The notes under the pieces: generated by a model
What the model was told of the DNA's origin: nothing
Seen by the model: the letters and a program-made list of their open reading frames with translations, nothing else
Databases searched by the model: none
Assembly: GCF_025698545.1 (NCBI RefSeq)
Contig: NC_068569.1
Span: 1,426,001-1,490,000, forward strand
Source: Gossypium raimondii
Lineage: Eukaryota; Streptophyta; Magnoliopsida; Malvales; Malvaceae
DNA length: 64,000 nucleotides
Reading direction: 5' to 3'
Shown: in pieces, positions 13,091-26,106 of the stretch
Layout: every line of letters starts with the position of its first letter
How positions within the stretch are numbered: position 1 is the first letter of the stretch
Made by a program: the position numbers and the translations under genes

Positions 13091-14572
13091 TTTTGATTTG
13101 CTATACATCCTTTTTCTTAAACCTTTAGATAATGATACGATTAAACTAGAAAGAGATTATAGAGGTATTTTAGTTTCTTTTCTCTGCTTGCTCTGTTTAT
13201 GGTTATTATTGTGAATGGCGCCGACTGCCATCACATGTTGTAGATCATAATTTAGATAAAAACGAATTATACTAGTATCTCACCAATTTTACTTATTGTC
13301 GTGGATCTATAGACTTTATTTCCATTTATTGGATTGAATAAACTATGTTCAGCGCCAGTCTTCTATTTTGTGCTCAAATGTTATTTTCAGATCAATAACA
13401 TATCACTTTCAAATTCTTGGCGAAAATATTGCTGGAAAATTGTTGATTGCTGGTTTACTTGTGCAAAACAACGCATTAACAAACAGCACTTATCGTCAGC
13501 AGAGTTGCCATTAACAATAGTTTCCACATCTGTAGGGTAGATTTTGGTTTCCCTGGCTTGAACCAAACACCACAAACAAGATACAGTACAAAGTTTATCT
13601 AAACTACTGACAAAGAGATCAAGCGACAGTGTTGTGAGGAAGAGAACAGAGCACATGGTTTTCATTCCTTTGGGAAGCTGATGGTGGAGCAGAGGCACCA
13701 GAAGCATTACAAGTTTCTGGGGGACCGTGAGAGCATTTTGTTTCAATACAACTTTGAATGTCATACTGACCATAGCCCATGACTTTGATCAATAGTAGGG
13801 CAATAACAGTTACTGGTGGGGGGTTGCTGGACCAATGGCATTATCATTCTAGCACTGACCCAGGAGATGTTTTCTGCTCAAATCTTTAAATGGTTTTAAG
13901 GTTTGAAATTTTGGCATATTAACAGCTTCGTCATATTCACATGATGAAGTGAACGTTCTCATAATAACAGCTTGGTCATATTTATGTAACCCTTATCTAT
14001 CTCTCTTCCATAAACATTTAGACCAACCCCAATTTGATAGTAATGCCCAAGGCATCACTTTGCCAAATAACCAATCAAATTGCATCGCTATGTGCATTCT
14101 TATCGTTTTCTTTTACATTCTTTTGTTGAGCTCGTGGAGTAATTCCAATGGCTCAAACAGTTTCAGCATATTCTGCCGGTTAGTTTAGTTTCGAGGTATT
14201 TTCTCCTCTCATGGTTCACTGACAGCGGCAGATCCAGTTGTCATTAAATTACAAAGCTGGCGGTTTCAACTCCATTAGATAATAGGTTAACACATCACAG
14301 TAACTGACATTTTCTATACCCCACAAGGCTACCTAAATAAACAACAAAAAACTTGGTTGAGCGTTGTTGGAATATCAAAAGGAATCTATAACCCGTATAC
14401 CCAAATTGAAATTATAAAATACCATGTTGCTGAATGCCAAAAAATCTAGTTCCTGGACACTGGCTCAAGGATCTAGAGCCTATACAAAAAAGATATCTTT
14501 GTGGACTTATCGGACAACAGCATTTACAAATGGATACATGTACATGAAGGGAACAAGTTGTTGCATCAAGAG
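13091..14572. other. Convergent intergenic region between translocator and CTC1
   Basis: This holds the 3' flanks of two convergent genes. The minus strand has a 51-codon frame near 13612-13767 (start MGYGQYDIQSC, three Cys) and an overlapping longer frame, neither recognisable as a protein family. They may be part of an extended CTC1 3' UTR or non-coding RNA. No gene is called. Confidence 0.4.
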
Positions 14573-17500
14573 TTACCTTTTCGCAAGTTGTTGGATCATG
14601 TCTCTGGCCTCACTTAGCTGATCCACATAGCAAACTTCTAAGGCTCGTAAGTTTGCCATGGGAGGCATTGGCATCTGCATTTCAGCCAGGTGTTCTCTTA
14701 ACGAGTTGACTGCATTAGAATCCATCACTTCAGCAACCACAGTCTGCCAAGTGACAAAAACCTCATTCAACCAAATCTTTCAACATAAACTAGAGAATAT
14801 CTTTTACCCACGGCACTGAAGCCATGTAAATATATTATGTTAGACCAATAAACTCACCCAGGATGTATTGACGCATGCATTGAAGATTATGGATACCAGG
14901 ACGTCAAAATCTTCATCCAAGCCAGTTAGTGCCCTTCCTGAACCGACAGTAACAGTGAAATCTTGATCAAAAGGATCAGAAGTTGATCTAGCGCTTTTCA
15001 CAGTAATCCTGTCATGCTCCTCTACAATTCTTTGAAGATGATACATGGTAGAGGTCCTGGCAGTGTTCTGCAGCCTCAGCAATGTTGCCGCTCTTTCAGC
15101 ATTAGCCCAGCAACACCAAGAAGATGACCCATCATCTACACGTGCAAGCAGGAAGATTATTAGTTAAATATATCTTAAGGAGGCACAAAATCAAGTAAAA
15201 AGAAATCCTACTAACAGGCATCTGGTCACTGCCAACCACTGATTTTGGCAGCTGATGCATAGAACTTAAAATATTCTTTTCACATTATTAAACAGTTAAG
15301 GAGAAGAGGAGGGAGCAGCAAGTAACTTAAGAGAACAATCATCCAAAAAACAGTTTTGGTTGAACAAAAACATGCTTTCAGATATATAGCTTAACTCATG
15401 CACTACATATCTATCCTGGCATTAGCAAACCTCATAACACGCAATAATGAAATTTAATAGAAGCTAGTAAAACTTGAAAAGCACACAATGGAGCCACAAG
15501 AAAGATTAAACTCTAGGAGAAAGAAACATGCCGCTCTTACCACCAAGTTTGATCTTTAGGAACCTCTAACATAAAGCTTAACCTAGTAAAGTTTGAAGTA
15601 GCAATGCTAGATAAAATAATATATAACGTGAACAAAATAGCAATTAAGAAATTGTGTAGGCTATAGGAAGGCTAAAAAATATACAAATCCATCACATTCC
15701 ATCAATAATCTCTTAACAATGAGCAACTCACCCAATATAAAGCAAGCAAGTGGAATGTCAACACTATGAGGTCTGGTGTAAGTATTTGATTTTATGTTAT
15801 CACATTTCCGGTTGCTCTTCTCTAGAACCAGGACATGAACAGCAACAACCTGTCAAAATGTTGAACAAATAGAGCGTTATGAGCATTGACTACCATATCT
15901 ATGACCAATGACCAACAATAAGTTAAACAACTAGGAGGCACATTTAACGGGCTTTAAAAGGAAACTTGAAACCTACTCTGCAGCGGAACTGATTTAGATT
16001 GCAGTCTAAGCTGTGTGCTTCATTGACGGTCCTGATTGAATTTATCTCAACGCTAGATTCAGATGTTAACATGAATTCACTTGGGACCCTGGACACCCAA
16101 AACATACCAATTACATCACTTCATGTCAAATAAAGAATGATTCAAGAGTATGAATAATCAAAAGATCAGAAAAACCACATTGATGGCAATATTCTGCCAG
16201 CCATATTTTGAAACTACATTCATATAAACTGAATAAATTCCAAAAATAGCCCTTTTTATCATCCTATAGAGCATAGTCTATTCTGAAGAATCAAATGCAT
16301 GTTCTCAGTTCAGTGGATGCTTCTCCCTCTAATGTTTATGACAAATTCAATATAAAATTTCTATAATCAGAGAGCACTTACACATAAATCAAACCAAAAT
16401 AGTAGTAGTAACCTTTATCATAACCCATTAACATATGCCAGTTAATTACATTCATACAATACCATATTTATCCTCAAGAACATTTTTATCAATAAAGAAT
16501 ATAAATATGGCAACAAATTAAAGGATCAATTTGATTGTTGGAAGAGTTGAGTATGTTTATTGATTTTTGAACGTTAAGAAAAGAGGGAATAAGGACCAAA
16601 GAAAACAGGAAAGAACCAAATGGACTTCAGTCTCCAAATTTAAGTAACAAGTGAAAGACAGACATCACAAAGAGATCCTAGAACAGTGTAGGATTGAAGC
16701 ACAAGCAATAAAGTAGTTGACGTTCAAAGTTCATACTGAAGTTCAAGAATTCGATGGAAAGTTGCATTTATGCCAGACCCAAACCCAGTAGGGAACTGAT
16801 GTTGGTCAACAGATCCAAAAATCTTCACCTAAAACAATAATATTTTGAAATAAGATAACTCATAAATTCTCCAGGTAATGAAGAAAAAGAGAGGAACAGG
16901 AATTCTAATAGGCATTTACAGTTTGATTGGCCACTGAAACATGAATGCAACAATTTTTTGTTCTATCACAAAACCCATATCGATAAAGATCACCATAGTC
17001 TTCACGGCTTGAACACATGTCAGAAAACCCTTGGTCAAAACCGTGGACAGCTATTATATCTCCACGCAGAGAGGAAAATTTTCCGGCAGGAAAGAGGAAA
17101 CTAGGACCAAGCAAACCAGAATTCTCATCTGGGTTTGCATCCATTGTGGTCTCAATGCCCGATGAAACACTAGAGTTCTCTAGGTTTGCACCTGGTGGAT
17201 TATGGCCATTTCCAAGTTCCTCTGCATCCATCTCCAAAACACCTGTTAAACTTGAAGGGACATGAAGATGAACATCTGAAACTGAACAATCACTGCCAAT
17301 GTCCAGGACTTGATCTTTTGTAAAGACTTCATTACATAGAGAAGAATCATGCAATGATTTATCACTAGCAAGAACCTCAGAGGAGAATGAAAGTCTTCGC
17401 AAATATGTTCCAGAAGTCATTGGTACTTTAACACCAATTTCATCAGCATCCTTAATATTACAGAGAGGACCTTCTATATGGTGCTTCATTAAGTAAAAAC

Positions 17501-20500
17501 CATCAATCTGCAACAACTGAAATTGAATGAAAATGAACAAAACAAATCCGTTTTCTATGCGCAAAATTCATGCGCAAAACATCCATCATTTATGCATTGT
17601 GTGAATAACAGAAAAAGGGGAAAAGTAGGAAATTAAGAATACCTGATACTTCAAATCACTTTCAGATGTGAACTCTAGGAAAATCTTCTTCGCACTACCT
17701 TTACAAGCTTTAACCCTTGCATTGGCCTTCATTCTACACAAGGTCCCTGCACTTGTATAGATGAAATTATTAACACCTCGTATGGTAGCCAAGCATGGAC
17801 TTTCATGAGAAAAACTTGTTCTCAGACAACTAGGATCCCCACAAGTTTCCCTTAAAGATGAAGTGCCTTTTTCCAAACATGCACTGCAAAAATTGTCCTC
17901 GAATCCTGGACTCAACTGACTAGATCCACTATCAGTCTTCTGCCTCTTACTAGAAGAATGATCTGCGTGGTTACCAACAGTACAACCTCTCAAAACATTT
18001 CCCTGATGCGCACTTCCATCTTTTTCAGCTAGAAACAAATACCAGGGTAAGACTCCGGCCTCAGCAAACACAGATCTTACTAATTTCTTTGAATGACATG
18101 GCGGATGGAATTTGCGTCTGATGCGGATAAGATGGAATTTTCCACTACTGATTTCATTCAGTTCATCCCTGGAATCTACAGATGGATAAATGAGACGATT
18201 TCTGCATGTTGCATTACATAAATGAAAGTAGACAAATATTTTTATGTTTGGTTTTCTTGCCAACGGGAAAGCCCGGAAGAGACTTCCAGGCAATAATGGG
18301 TCAATAGTTGATAAACCTGAATGGACCGACTCAGGCATGCCTTCCACAATTACACAATAATCAATCACCTGAAAATTTAAAAAGAATGGAGTGACTGGTG
18401 GTGCATAAACCCTCTTACACAGCATTATGCAGCTCAAGACAAGATGATAAAGAGAATGCCAAAGTATAATCAATAAATATGACCTCAAATATACTATTAG
18501 GATCCCAAAATGATGGAAGGTCTGGTATAACAACATCAATGCTATCAGTCATGTCAACCAATTGCAATCTTCCAGAAGACAGAGATATCTGAGAGTTGAG
18601 ATAGAACCATGATCAGATAATGATAGCTAATATCCCACCAAAAAATAAAGACTTAAGAGCACATATAAATCCCTAGTTTCAATAGCAAAAAGAGGAGAGA
18701 TATAAAAGGAAAGTATTTACCATTCATAATTCTTTGTTAACTAGCCTAAAATTCTTCCCAAAAGTTGTAATTTAGAAGAAATAAAATTAACCGTTCTAGT
18801 TTTCTTTTTCTTTTTAATTTCCAAAAGGAGTCCCTCAACATCATACATAGAACACGAATAAAAGATCACGCTGTAATAAGTTGCAGTAATTCCATCCTAA
18901 TTACTTGGTTATGATTAACAAATGAAGAAAGATTTAATTGAACTTTAAACCAATTGTCATTTGCCTCCTTTTCCCTTTACTTTATTTGCAACTTAAATTG
19001 GTAAATGCATGTTGCAAGAAAATACTAAAAATGGCAAATACTCAAACATGCGTACTATAGCTTTAACACCACATCAAAAATCAAAATCCTAGTTAACCTT
19101 TTTTATTATCTTGTAAGATAATTTTTTAATAAAACAGCTACTGTATTTGGATCTCCTTTTCTCCTCTATGAAGAACTAGAACCTTCATAGCAACTTAATT
19201 TGTATCACACCATTCGTACCTTCGGTATTCGCTTAGAACTAAATGGCCTCACTTGCCTGCATATGTACATACAAGCTAAATTACTAACCTTTAACGTTCC
19301 TACTAAAATGATACCCAAATCTTCACTCTGAAAAGCCTTCCTTATTGACTGTTGATAATATTTGCCCCCACATGACACAGGAAGGATATTATCTGATGGT
19401 AGTAGTTCCTTTATCCAAAAATTCTCACAATGATGGATGAAATTAGAGATTGGTACCACCTAAAAATAACCACAAGACATTAAAAGTGATGGCTAACAAG
19501 AAAACCAAACTAGCAAAAAGTATTAATCAATTAGACACTTGATAAGTTTAAGTATGCTAATTCACACGTATTCCAACAAAAATCAGGGCCAGGACTTACC
19601 AACTTCAGATTGCCATGATATGGTTCAGTAGTAGAGCAACATGATTCATTTTTATTGAATTCCATTACCACACCATGCTGCCAACACAAATTCATGACAA
19701 GATCATAATGGAATGACCAACATAGAAATTTAAGCACAATATCAATAGGAATTTACTGATTTACCTGTGCTTGAATCACTGATGAAGGCAAATGTGAATT
19801 AGCAAACATTTGAACCAGTCCTTTCTAAAAATACCTCAAAAATATCCAAGGTTAGATCAGCAGAAACAAATGTTTTGATTGCTGGAAGAAAAAAGCAGAC
19901 TTTTCATAAAACTAGAACTCCATGCCAATCAAAAAAATCTCACAAGATCGAAAGCAAGTTAATTACATGTGTTGATCCCAAAATCTTCTTTGTGGATAAG
20001 ATCCCAGAAAACTTTCTTTGGAAACAAGAAACAAGAAGTAGGACCCTGAAATCCAAAAACTATATTAAGCAAATAATATAGAGAATTATGCACCTTGAAC
20101 CAATCAAACCATGAATATCTCTAGAAAGCTTTCCATACCATAGTCTTGTAGAAAAAGCTAACGTCTCAATGAAGTTCCCCAACTGGCTTTTTGACTGCGA
20201 CATTATAAGACACCTGCAGCATATGTTTGAATTACATTTCACGCATGTCAGTCATTCTTTCAGGCCCTAAGCATGTCAATTACCTTCATGAAACCATCCA
20301 TTGTTGAACTGGTAGAGCCAACATATAAATGAGTCCACCAATTACTAATATGAAATGGAATTCAATTTCAGTTTCCATAGAAATTCCAAAAAGAAATAAG
20401 ACTAGTTATATGGCATCGCTAAAAGTGAATAAAGGCAATATCGAATAATAAGTTTTGGAATGAGCTATACCTTGTCTTTAATGGTGAGAATGATTTTACT

Positions 20501-21724
20501 ATGATGCTGGTCCTGGTGCAAGCCCCAAGAACGAGAAACTTTGCCCAAGAAAATTTTGGAACCACAAAGTGCACATTTTTAATCAAAATCTGCTCATAAG
20601 AAACATACAAATGGTTAAAAATAAACACTCAACAAGCAGAAGATTACGATAATAAAACAATAAATGAAAAAAATGAATGTCTTACTCACATCGGCACCAA
20701 TCCTAAGACCATGAGGTGGCATGAGTGACTGATTTGTTAGTAAAAGCCATGCTTCGTTGTCCAGTTCAACAACCATTCCTTGCATATAAACATTTTTTAC
20801 AGTGCCTTTATAAGAACCATATGCATCCTTTCTCTTTACTTTCTTCAATAATTGAGGCAGATGGAGAACAGAGTTCTCTGCAGTAACAAACATCAATTCA
20901 GACCCTCCTTTCCCCATGAAAACCAACTTCATCCTCAAACCAGAAATAGTAACAACGTTCCCGATGAGCTTCGTCATCACGGGATGCCAACACCAAGAAG
21001 GCCCACAAAAATACACAAACACCGGTTCAGTAAAAGAATGACGAGCTGATTTTCCATATAAAACCCCGACAGCCTCTGTAGAACGACACAATTGGCATTC
21101 ACAAGTGATAATCCTCACATGAAAACCTCGAAGATTCATTGATTTACTGGAGCTTGAGTCGTTAACTGAACAGGGAACAACAAAAACAGGACTAACTGCT
21201 CCTATTATCCCGTGAATCTGATAGGACTTAGACTTGCTAGTGCTAGGTACAGATTCGATTAAATTAGAAACTAAAGGGAACGAATCTATCATCAAGCTTG
21301 AACATCGACTGAGCCCGCGACTCGAATCCGGCAAGTCCCATTTAACAATTTCCAACAATCCACCGGAAAGATGATCAGAAATAATGAAATTCCAGGTAAG
21401 AACGTGGATTTTCTTACCAATTATGCGAACATCAAGCCCGGTCAAATCGCAACAAACGGCCACTGAATCGTCTGAAAATTCAAGGCAGTTGTTGTGGGGA
21501 CATTTTATTGTAAGGGTAGGAAGTCTTAGGGTTCCGACGACAATAGCCGGGTAATCGAACTGAGGCAGAGGTTTAAGGACCCGGTAAGGGTCTGAAGTGG
21601 AAGGGCCAGGTGGCGATTGAGGGTTTTGATCAGAGATGATCGAAGGGCCGGGAGTTGAAGACCCAGTGTGGGGACGGCCGTAGCGGAGAAGATCGGAGAC
21701 AGTTATCGTCTTCACGTTTTCCAT
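14573..21724 (-). CDS. CTC1: CST telomere-capping complex subunit CTC1 (15 exons)
   Basis: Large OB-fold protein of the CTC1-STN1-TEN1 complex, which protects chromosome ends and helps lagging-strand fill-in in the nucleus. Exons in gene order: 21724-20690, 20589-20471, 20213-20094, 20045-19967, 19824-19765, 19677-19600, 19459-19289, 18588-18484, 18368-17643, 17507-16920, 16828-16737, 16088-15977, 15849-15732, 15135-14858, 14743-14573. All junctions are GT-AG, phases match, and the sum is 1283 aa plus stop; Arabidopsis CTC1 (At4g09680) is about 1270. Recognisable stretches are VFVYFCGPSWCWHPVMTKL, ENSVLHLPQLLKKVK, AFQSEDLGIILVGTLK and SGRLQLVDMTDSIDVV. The start MENVKTITVSDLL resembles the Arabidopsis N terminus, so I preferred it to in-frame upstream codons. 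The last codons run AAAAGGTAACT, which also looks like a donor, but ending there gives the expected length. A perfect E2F-like site lies about 125 bases upstream. Confidence 0.93.
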
Positions 21725-21847
21725 TTGGATATGATTTTCATATGAATGTTGGAAGACGATTTCGGACAGTGAACAAAACAGCAACTCAGAGTTTAATGTT
21801 GTACGGTTTTTAAAGGAATCACCAAAGCAAATGAGTGGTAAAGAGCC

Positions 21848-21857
21848 TTTTCCCGCC
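21848..21857. promoter_or_regulatory. E2F-type site upstream of CTC1
   Basis: TTTTCCCGCC contains TTTCCCGC, an exact match to the plant E2F consensus TTTSSCGC. It lies about 125-135 bases before the CTC1 start codon at 21724. E2F sites drive S-phase expression in either orientation. The motif is short, so position rather than uniqueness supports it. Confidence 0.5.
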
Positions 21858-21874
21858 AAGTGAGTTTTCAACAA

Positions 21875-22598
21875 AACAGCAACTCAGAGTTTATGTTCTG
21901 CTGTTTCGACCCGCTAACTCGTGAAAACGGGTTGGAGTATTAGCAGGCAAGTCACGAAAGGGAGCGAAAGAGAAGGTTGATTTTTTCTTTTAACAATGAG
22001 AAGAGAAGGGTTGATAGTCGCAGTGTCAGAAATTTTCTTTTGAGCAACCACAGCGTAATAGTAAAATTGTAATTTTATTATTTTAATAATTTATATTTTT
22101 ATAATTTTTTCTTCACAAATTTAAAATTTTATAAATTATAAAAGATTTAAATAAAAAAAAAGGAAATTTTAAGTAAATAACATGTTGGATTTTAATGAAA
22201 TTGTATTTAAGGATAAGTTTTTGTTAGATTCAAATGACTGTCACGTCTTCATCTTGAGGAATACTTTAATTCTTAACTATGTTCAAAACAAAATATTCTG
22301 TAAAAGAAAAAGTATACTAAATCAATACACATATCACAATGTATTGTGAACATATATATTTCTTGCCATCGGAAAAATTAATATTTATTTACATGCCAAT
22401 TCACAAAACTATGTGTAACTCAGCTCATGGATGAAAACACAATACAGAAACTATGGGATTATTTCAATTCACTTCTACCTCTCGAAAGAGACTCATTTGC
22501 ACGAAAGTTCTTCCACCTCTAACTTAACTACAAATAGAAATGGGCTCATCAGTTACTATTGTCAAATTTGATTCAAAAATAAAAAAGGAAAACAAAAT
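21875..22598. other. CTC1 upstream region
   Basis: Upstream flank of CTC1, becoming AT-rich after about 22060. No ORF or repeat of note. Confidence 0.4.
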
Positions 22599-22603
22599 AA
22601 AAA
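22599..22603 (-). terminator. Pol III terminator of tRNA-Ser
   Basis: Five T residues on the minus strand directly follow the tRNA 3' end, the usual RNA polymerase III stop signal. Confidence 0.7.
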
Positions 22604-22685
22604 CGTGAGCGGCAGGATTCGAACCTGCGCGGGCAGAGCCCACATGATTTCTAGTCATGCCCGATAACCACTCCGGCACGCCCAC
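22604..22685 (-). tRNA. tRNA-Ser (AGA)
   Basis: An 82-base cloverleaf on the minus strand. The acceptor stem GTGGGCG pairs with CGCTCAC (one G-T pair), with discriminator G. The anticodon stem CATGA/TCATG encloses the loop CTAGAAA with anticodon AGA. The long variable arm GGGC-TCT-GCCC is typical of class II tRNA-Ser, and the T arm GCAGG-TTCGAAT-CCTGC includes the B box. There is no intron and no CCA encoded, as expected for a nuclear plant gene. Confidence 0.97.
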
Positions 22686-23108
22686 CGAGTTGTAAGCTTT
22701 CAGCTTAGTTTATTTATTTACTCAACCTCACAATAAACAGCAACTTTAAATCAAATCATAAATTGCAATCGATCTTGAGACAATGTCAAGTATAGAACAT
22801 GAATCCGATTTTACCACTAGCAATATATGTTTAATTTCCTGATGAAGGTTACACTTACAAACTGCTTGATTCTGTGATGGAATTGTAAATGTGTATTGCC
22901 TGGAGCATTAAATAAGGCTTTTTGGCTTCTGTGTGAGAGCTTCGAAGTTAAAACCTTAATTCCACTCTAAATATACTATGAATCAGTCGTTCTTCACATG
23001 AAAATAGAACATTACAGAGTAAGCCTTAAAACTTAAAGAAAAGACCAAAATGAAAACAACCGTTAACTTCCCAGAAATGAAAATACATATATAGCCTAAA
23101 CATTTCAT

Positions 23109-23651
23109 GTGTCTGTCACTAGGCTCTGGGAGGATACTCGAATGAAAGGGAAAAAGGTACCTTGGCAGAGGCTTATCTGGTTTCCACTTCATGTGCCTAA
23201 ACACTCACTTATTGCATGGATGGCTATTTTGAACAGGCAACCTACAAGAGACAGGTTAATTGCTTGCGGTCCTAACATTGATAATAGTTGCCTTCTATGC
23301 TCCTCCGCTACTGAAACAAGAGACCACATCTGTTTTGAACGTGAGTTCTCCCGAAGGCTTTGGGGACTGATTTTGGTTCTATGTAGTATTACAAGATCTA
23401 TTGGGACTTGGGTTCAAGAGTTGAATTGGGCTATGGCTTACTTGAAAGGTAACTCTCTCATAGTCTGCATTCTCAAACTTGTATGGACTGCATTTATACA
23501 TATCTTTTGGCGTGAGCGAAATGGCAGGCTCTTCGCAAACCTTCTAATCCGATGGAGGTCTTGCTTTCAAGAATTCAAGAAGTGGCGAGAATTCGGCAGA
23601 ACGGTAAACAGATTAATAGGATGGACACCATTACCCAACAGTTTTGCTTGA
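23109..23651 (+). pseudogene. LINE remnant: zf-RVT (reverse-transcriptase zinc-binding) domain
   Basis: An open frame of 180 codons matching the C-terminal end of plant LINE ORF2. Visible signatures are VPWQRLIWFPLHVPKHS, LIAWMAILNRQPTRDRL, the Cys pair CLLC, then ETRDHICFEREFSRRLW and the late motif IFWRERNGRLF. One expected Cys of the zinc site is replaced (FERE where relatives have FGC). No reverse transcriptase or endonuclease part lies upstream, so this is a 5'-truncated, dead LINE insertion rather than a host gene. The frame has stayed open, which suggests it is fairly young. Confidence 0.8.
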
Positions 23652-24349
23652 ATCGGGGCTTATCCAGCATAGGAATTTATAGTTTTGTTTTCTTGTATAG
23701 GCTTTGTATAGTTTCATGCCATAACCAATAGGAAATTAGTGGAAGAAGGCCGAATGGTTCATGCGTGTTGTGTAAAAGGTAACATTTTGTCAGAACCAAT
23801 TGTTAGCTGCAACCTTATCACCGTGTAAGCTAATTTTGAGTTGACACGAGACTACTAAGATTTTTGAGGAACTCGAATTCAGAGTCGAACGCTTTAGTTT
23901 CAGGCTATTTTCAAAATGGGATGTCACTTTAAGCTTTGAGGACATTTTGATCAGCAGTTAAGGAATATAATCCAGATCGGTGCACATATAAGAGTGTGTT
24001 GATCGCAATCGGCTCTGGTGAACATATATCTCTAAAAGCCATTGGGGATTTCGGAAATAATCATTAGAAAACATTAATCCAGTTTTGAAATCTTAAAACA
24101 GCGAATTAATCAGTATATTTGGAGTAATTATCCAAGTATATATGCAAGCAACTTCAAACAACACATACCCCAAAAAAAGGATACTAAAGAGTTACCAAAA
24201 AAGCAAAAGGCAATTTTAACCAACGAAATCATAAAGCTTCCAACTGTTTTCCATCAATTTAAATGAACATTTGCTGAGAAAGCAAAACGTACAAATGATG
24301 AAAAGCTTAGATCTCCAGCTTTAGACGTTACCCAGCCGAAAATCAAACT
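23652..24349. other. Downstream flank of histone H3
   Basis: Non-coding. It probably includes the 3' end of the LINE remnant and the histone H3 3' UTR. No ORF or clear repeat. Confidence 0.4.
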
Positions 24350-25009
<660 letters not shown>

Positions 25010-25133
25010 TCATTTAAGCGGCAACTTTTCCAAGTTTGGGTTCTTTTCAAATTTTTGTTGGCATTTTGAGAGAAGATCTGGGCCGTTTATGGATTAGATT
25101 ATCAACGGATATAATGTAATGAAACCAGCGAGG

Positions 25134-25178
25134 ATTTGATAGTACTAGAATACGTATTTGATAGTACTAGAATACGTT
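25134..25178. repeat. Short direct tandem duplication
   Basis: The phrase atttgatagtactagaatac, followed by gt, occurs twice head to tail. Recent slippage or a footprint of repair is possible. Confidence 0.8.
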
Positions 25179-25613
25179 GTTTGGTATTATTTGGTTGGTT
25201 GAAATAATAGTCTTATTCTTTAATTATAAAATATTATTTTATACATTTAAAATAATTATATTTAATACAAATATATAAATTAAATTAATAAAATTATATA
25301 TAAAATTTGATGATAATTAAAATATAATAATATTGGATTTTTTCTTAAATGTAATTGAAAATATTATTTGTGAGGTATTAAAAACAATAGTTTTTTTTCA
25401 AAAGCAATTGTGAGTCTCAATTCTCTCTTTTCTCATTCAAATTTATTTACAATTATTTTCACCACTACACTATTATCAATGACTCCAAAACAATACTAAA
25501 TTCACCCATAAATTTCACTCAGACCTAGCTTTTTATTGCTTCTTATATTTTTCTCCATCCTCAATGGCACCAAACACCTCTCTCTTATATATGTTCTTCT
25601 CTCCTTGTTATTT

Positions 25614-26049
25614 TGTTAGGATTGTCCCGATTAAGCAATAAACAAATAAAAATAGCAGAAGAAATTGAGAAGATGACCACACAAATTTAACGTGAAAAAA
25701 TCCCTCCAAAGAGGATAAAAAATCACGGGCAAATATAATTTTACTATAATGGCAAAAGAATGAAGAGTACAAAAGATGGAGATAAAAACTAAACCTGAAA
25801 AACAAATAACCCTCAAAACGTAAACACAAAATTCTTTGAATGTGTTATGAGTTCTAATCTAATGGGTATTTTTTTCTAAGATTGTAAAAGAGCCTATTTA
25901 TAGGCTAAATTAGTAAGTCAAATAAACTATACTAATAAATGCTAAATATATTATACTAATAAATACTAAATCTTCTAGAAAGAAAATATATTTTTGTTTA
26001 ACTTGACTTGCAAGCAATCTCTTAGAATTTGGGTCACACAACTCTAACA
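25614..26049 (-). repeat. Copia-type LTR (3' LTR)
   Basis: A 436-base LTR beginning TGTTAGGATTGTCCCGATTA and ending CTCTAACA on the plus strand. It repeats at 27572-28008 with only scattered differences. The 5-base target duplication TATTT is at 25609-25613. Confidence 0.93.
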
Positions 26050-26060
26050 ATCTCCACCTT
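26050..26060 (-). other. Polypurine tract of the Copia element
   Basis: On the minus strand AAGGTGGAGAT lies directly against the TGTTAGA start of the 3' LTR, as expected for the plus-strand DNA primer. Confidence 0.8.
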
Positions 26061-26106
26061 GACACAAATTCTTTCAATGCCATATTTGCCAAAACTCGCC
26101 ACGGGC

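Noticed and set aside
13387-13773. 128-codon minus-strand frame
   Set aside because: No recognisable domain, overlaps another frame, and lies in the 3' flank of CTC1.
21725-21874. In-frame extension of CTC1 exon 1 upstream
   Set aside because: The open frame continues by chance; the start MENVKTITVSDLL resembles the Arabidopsis N terminus.
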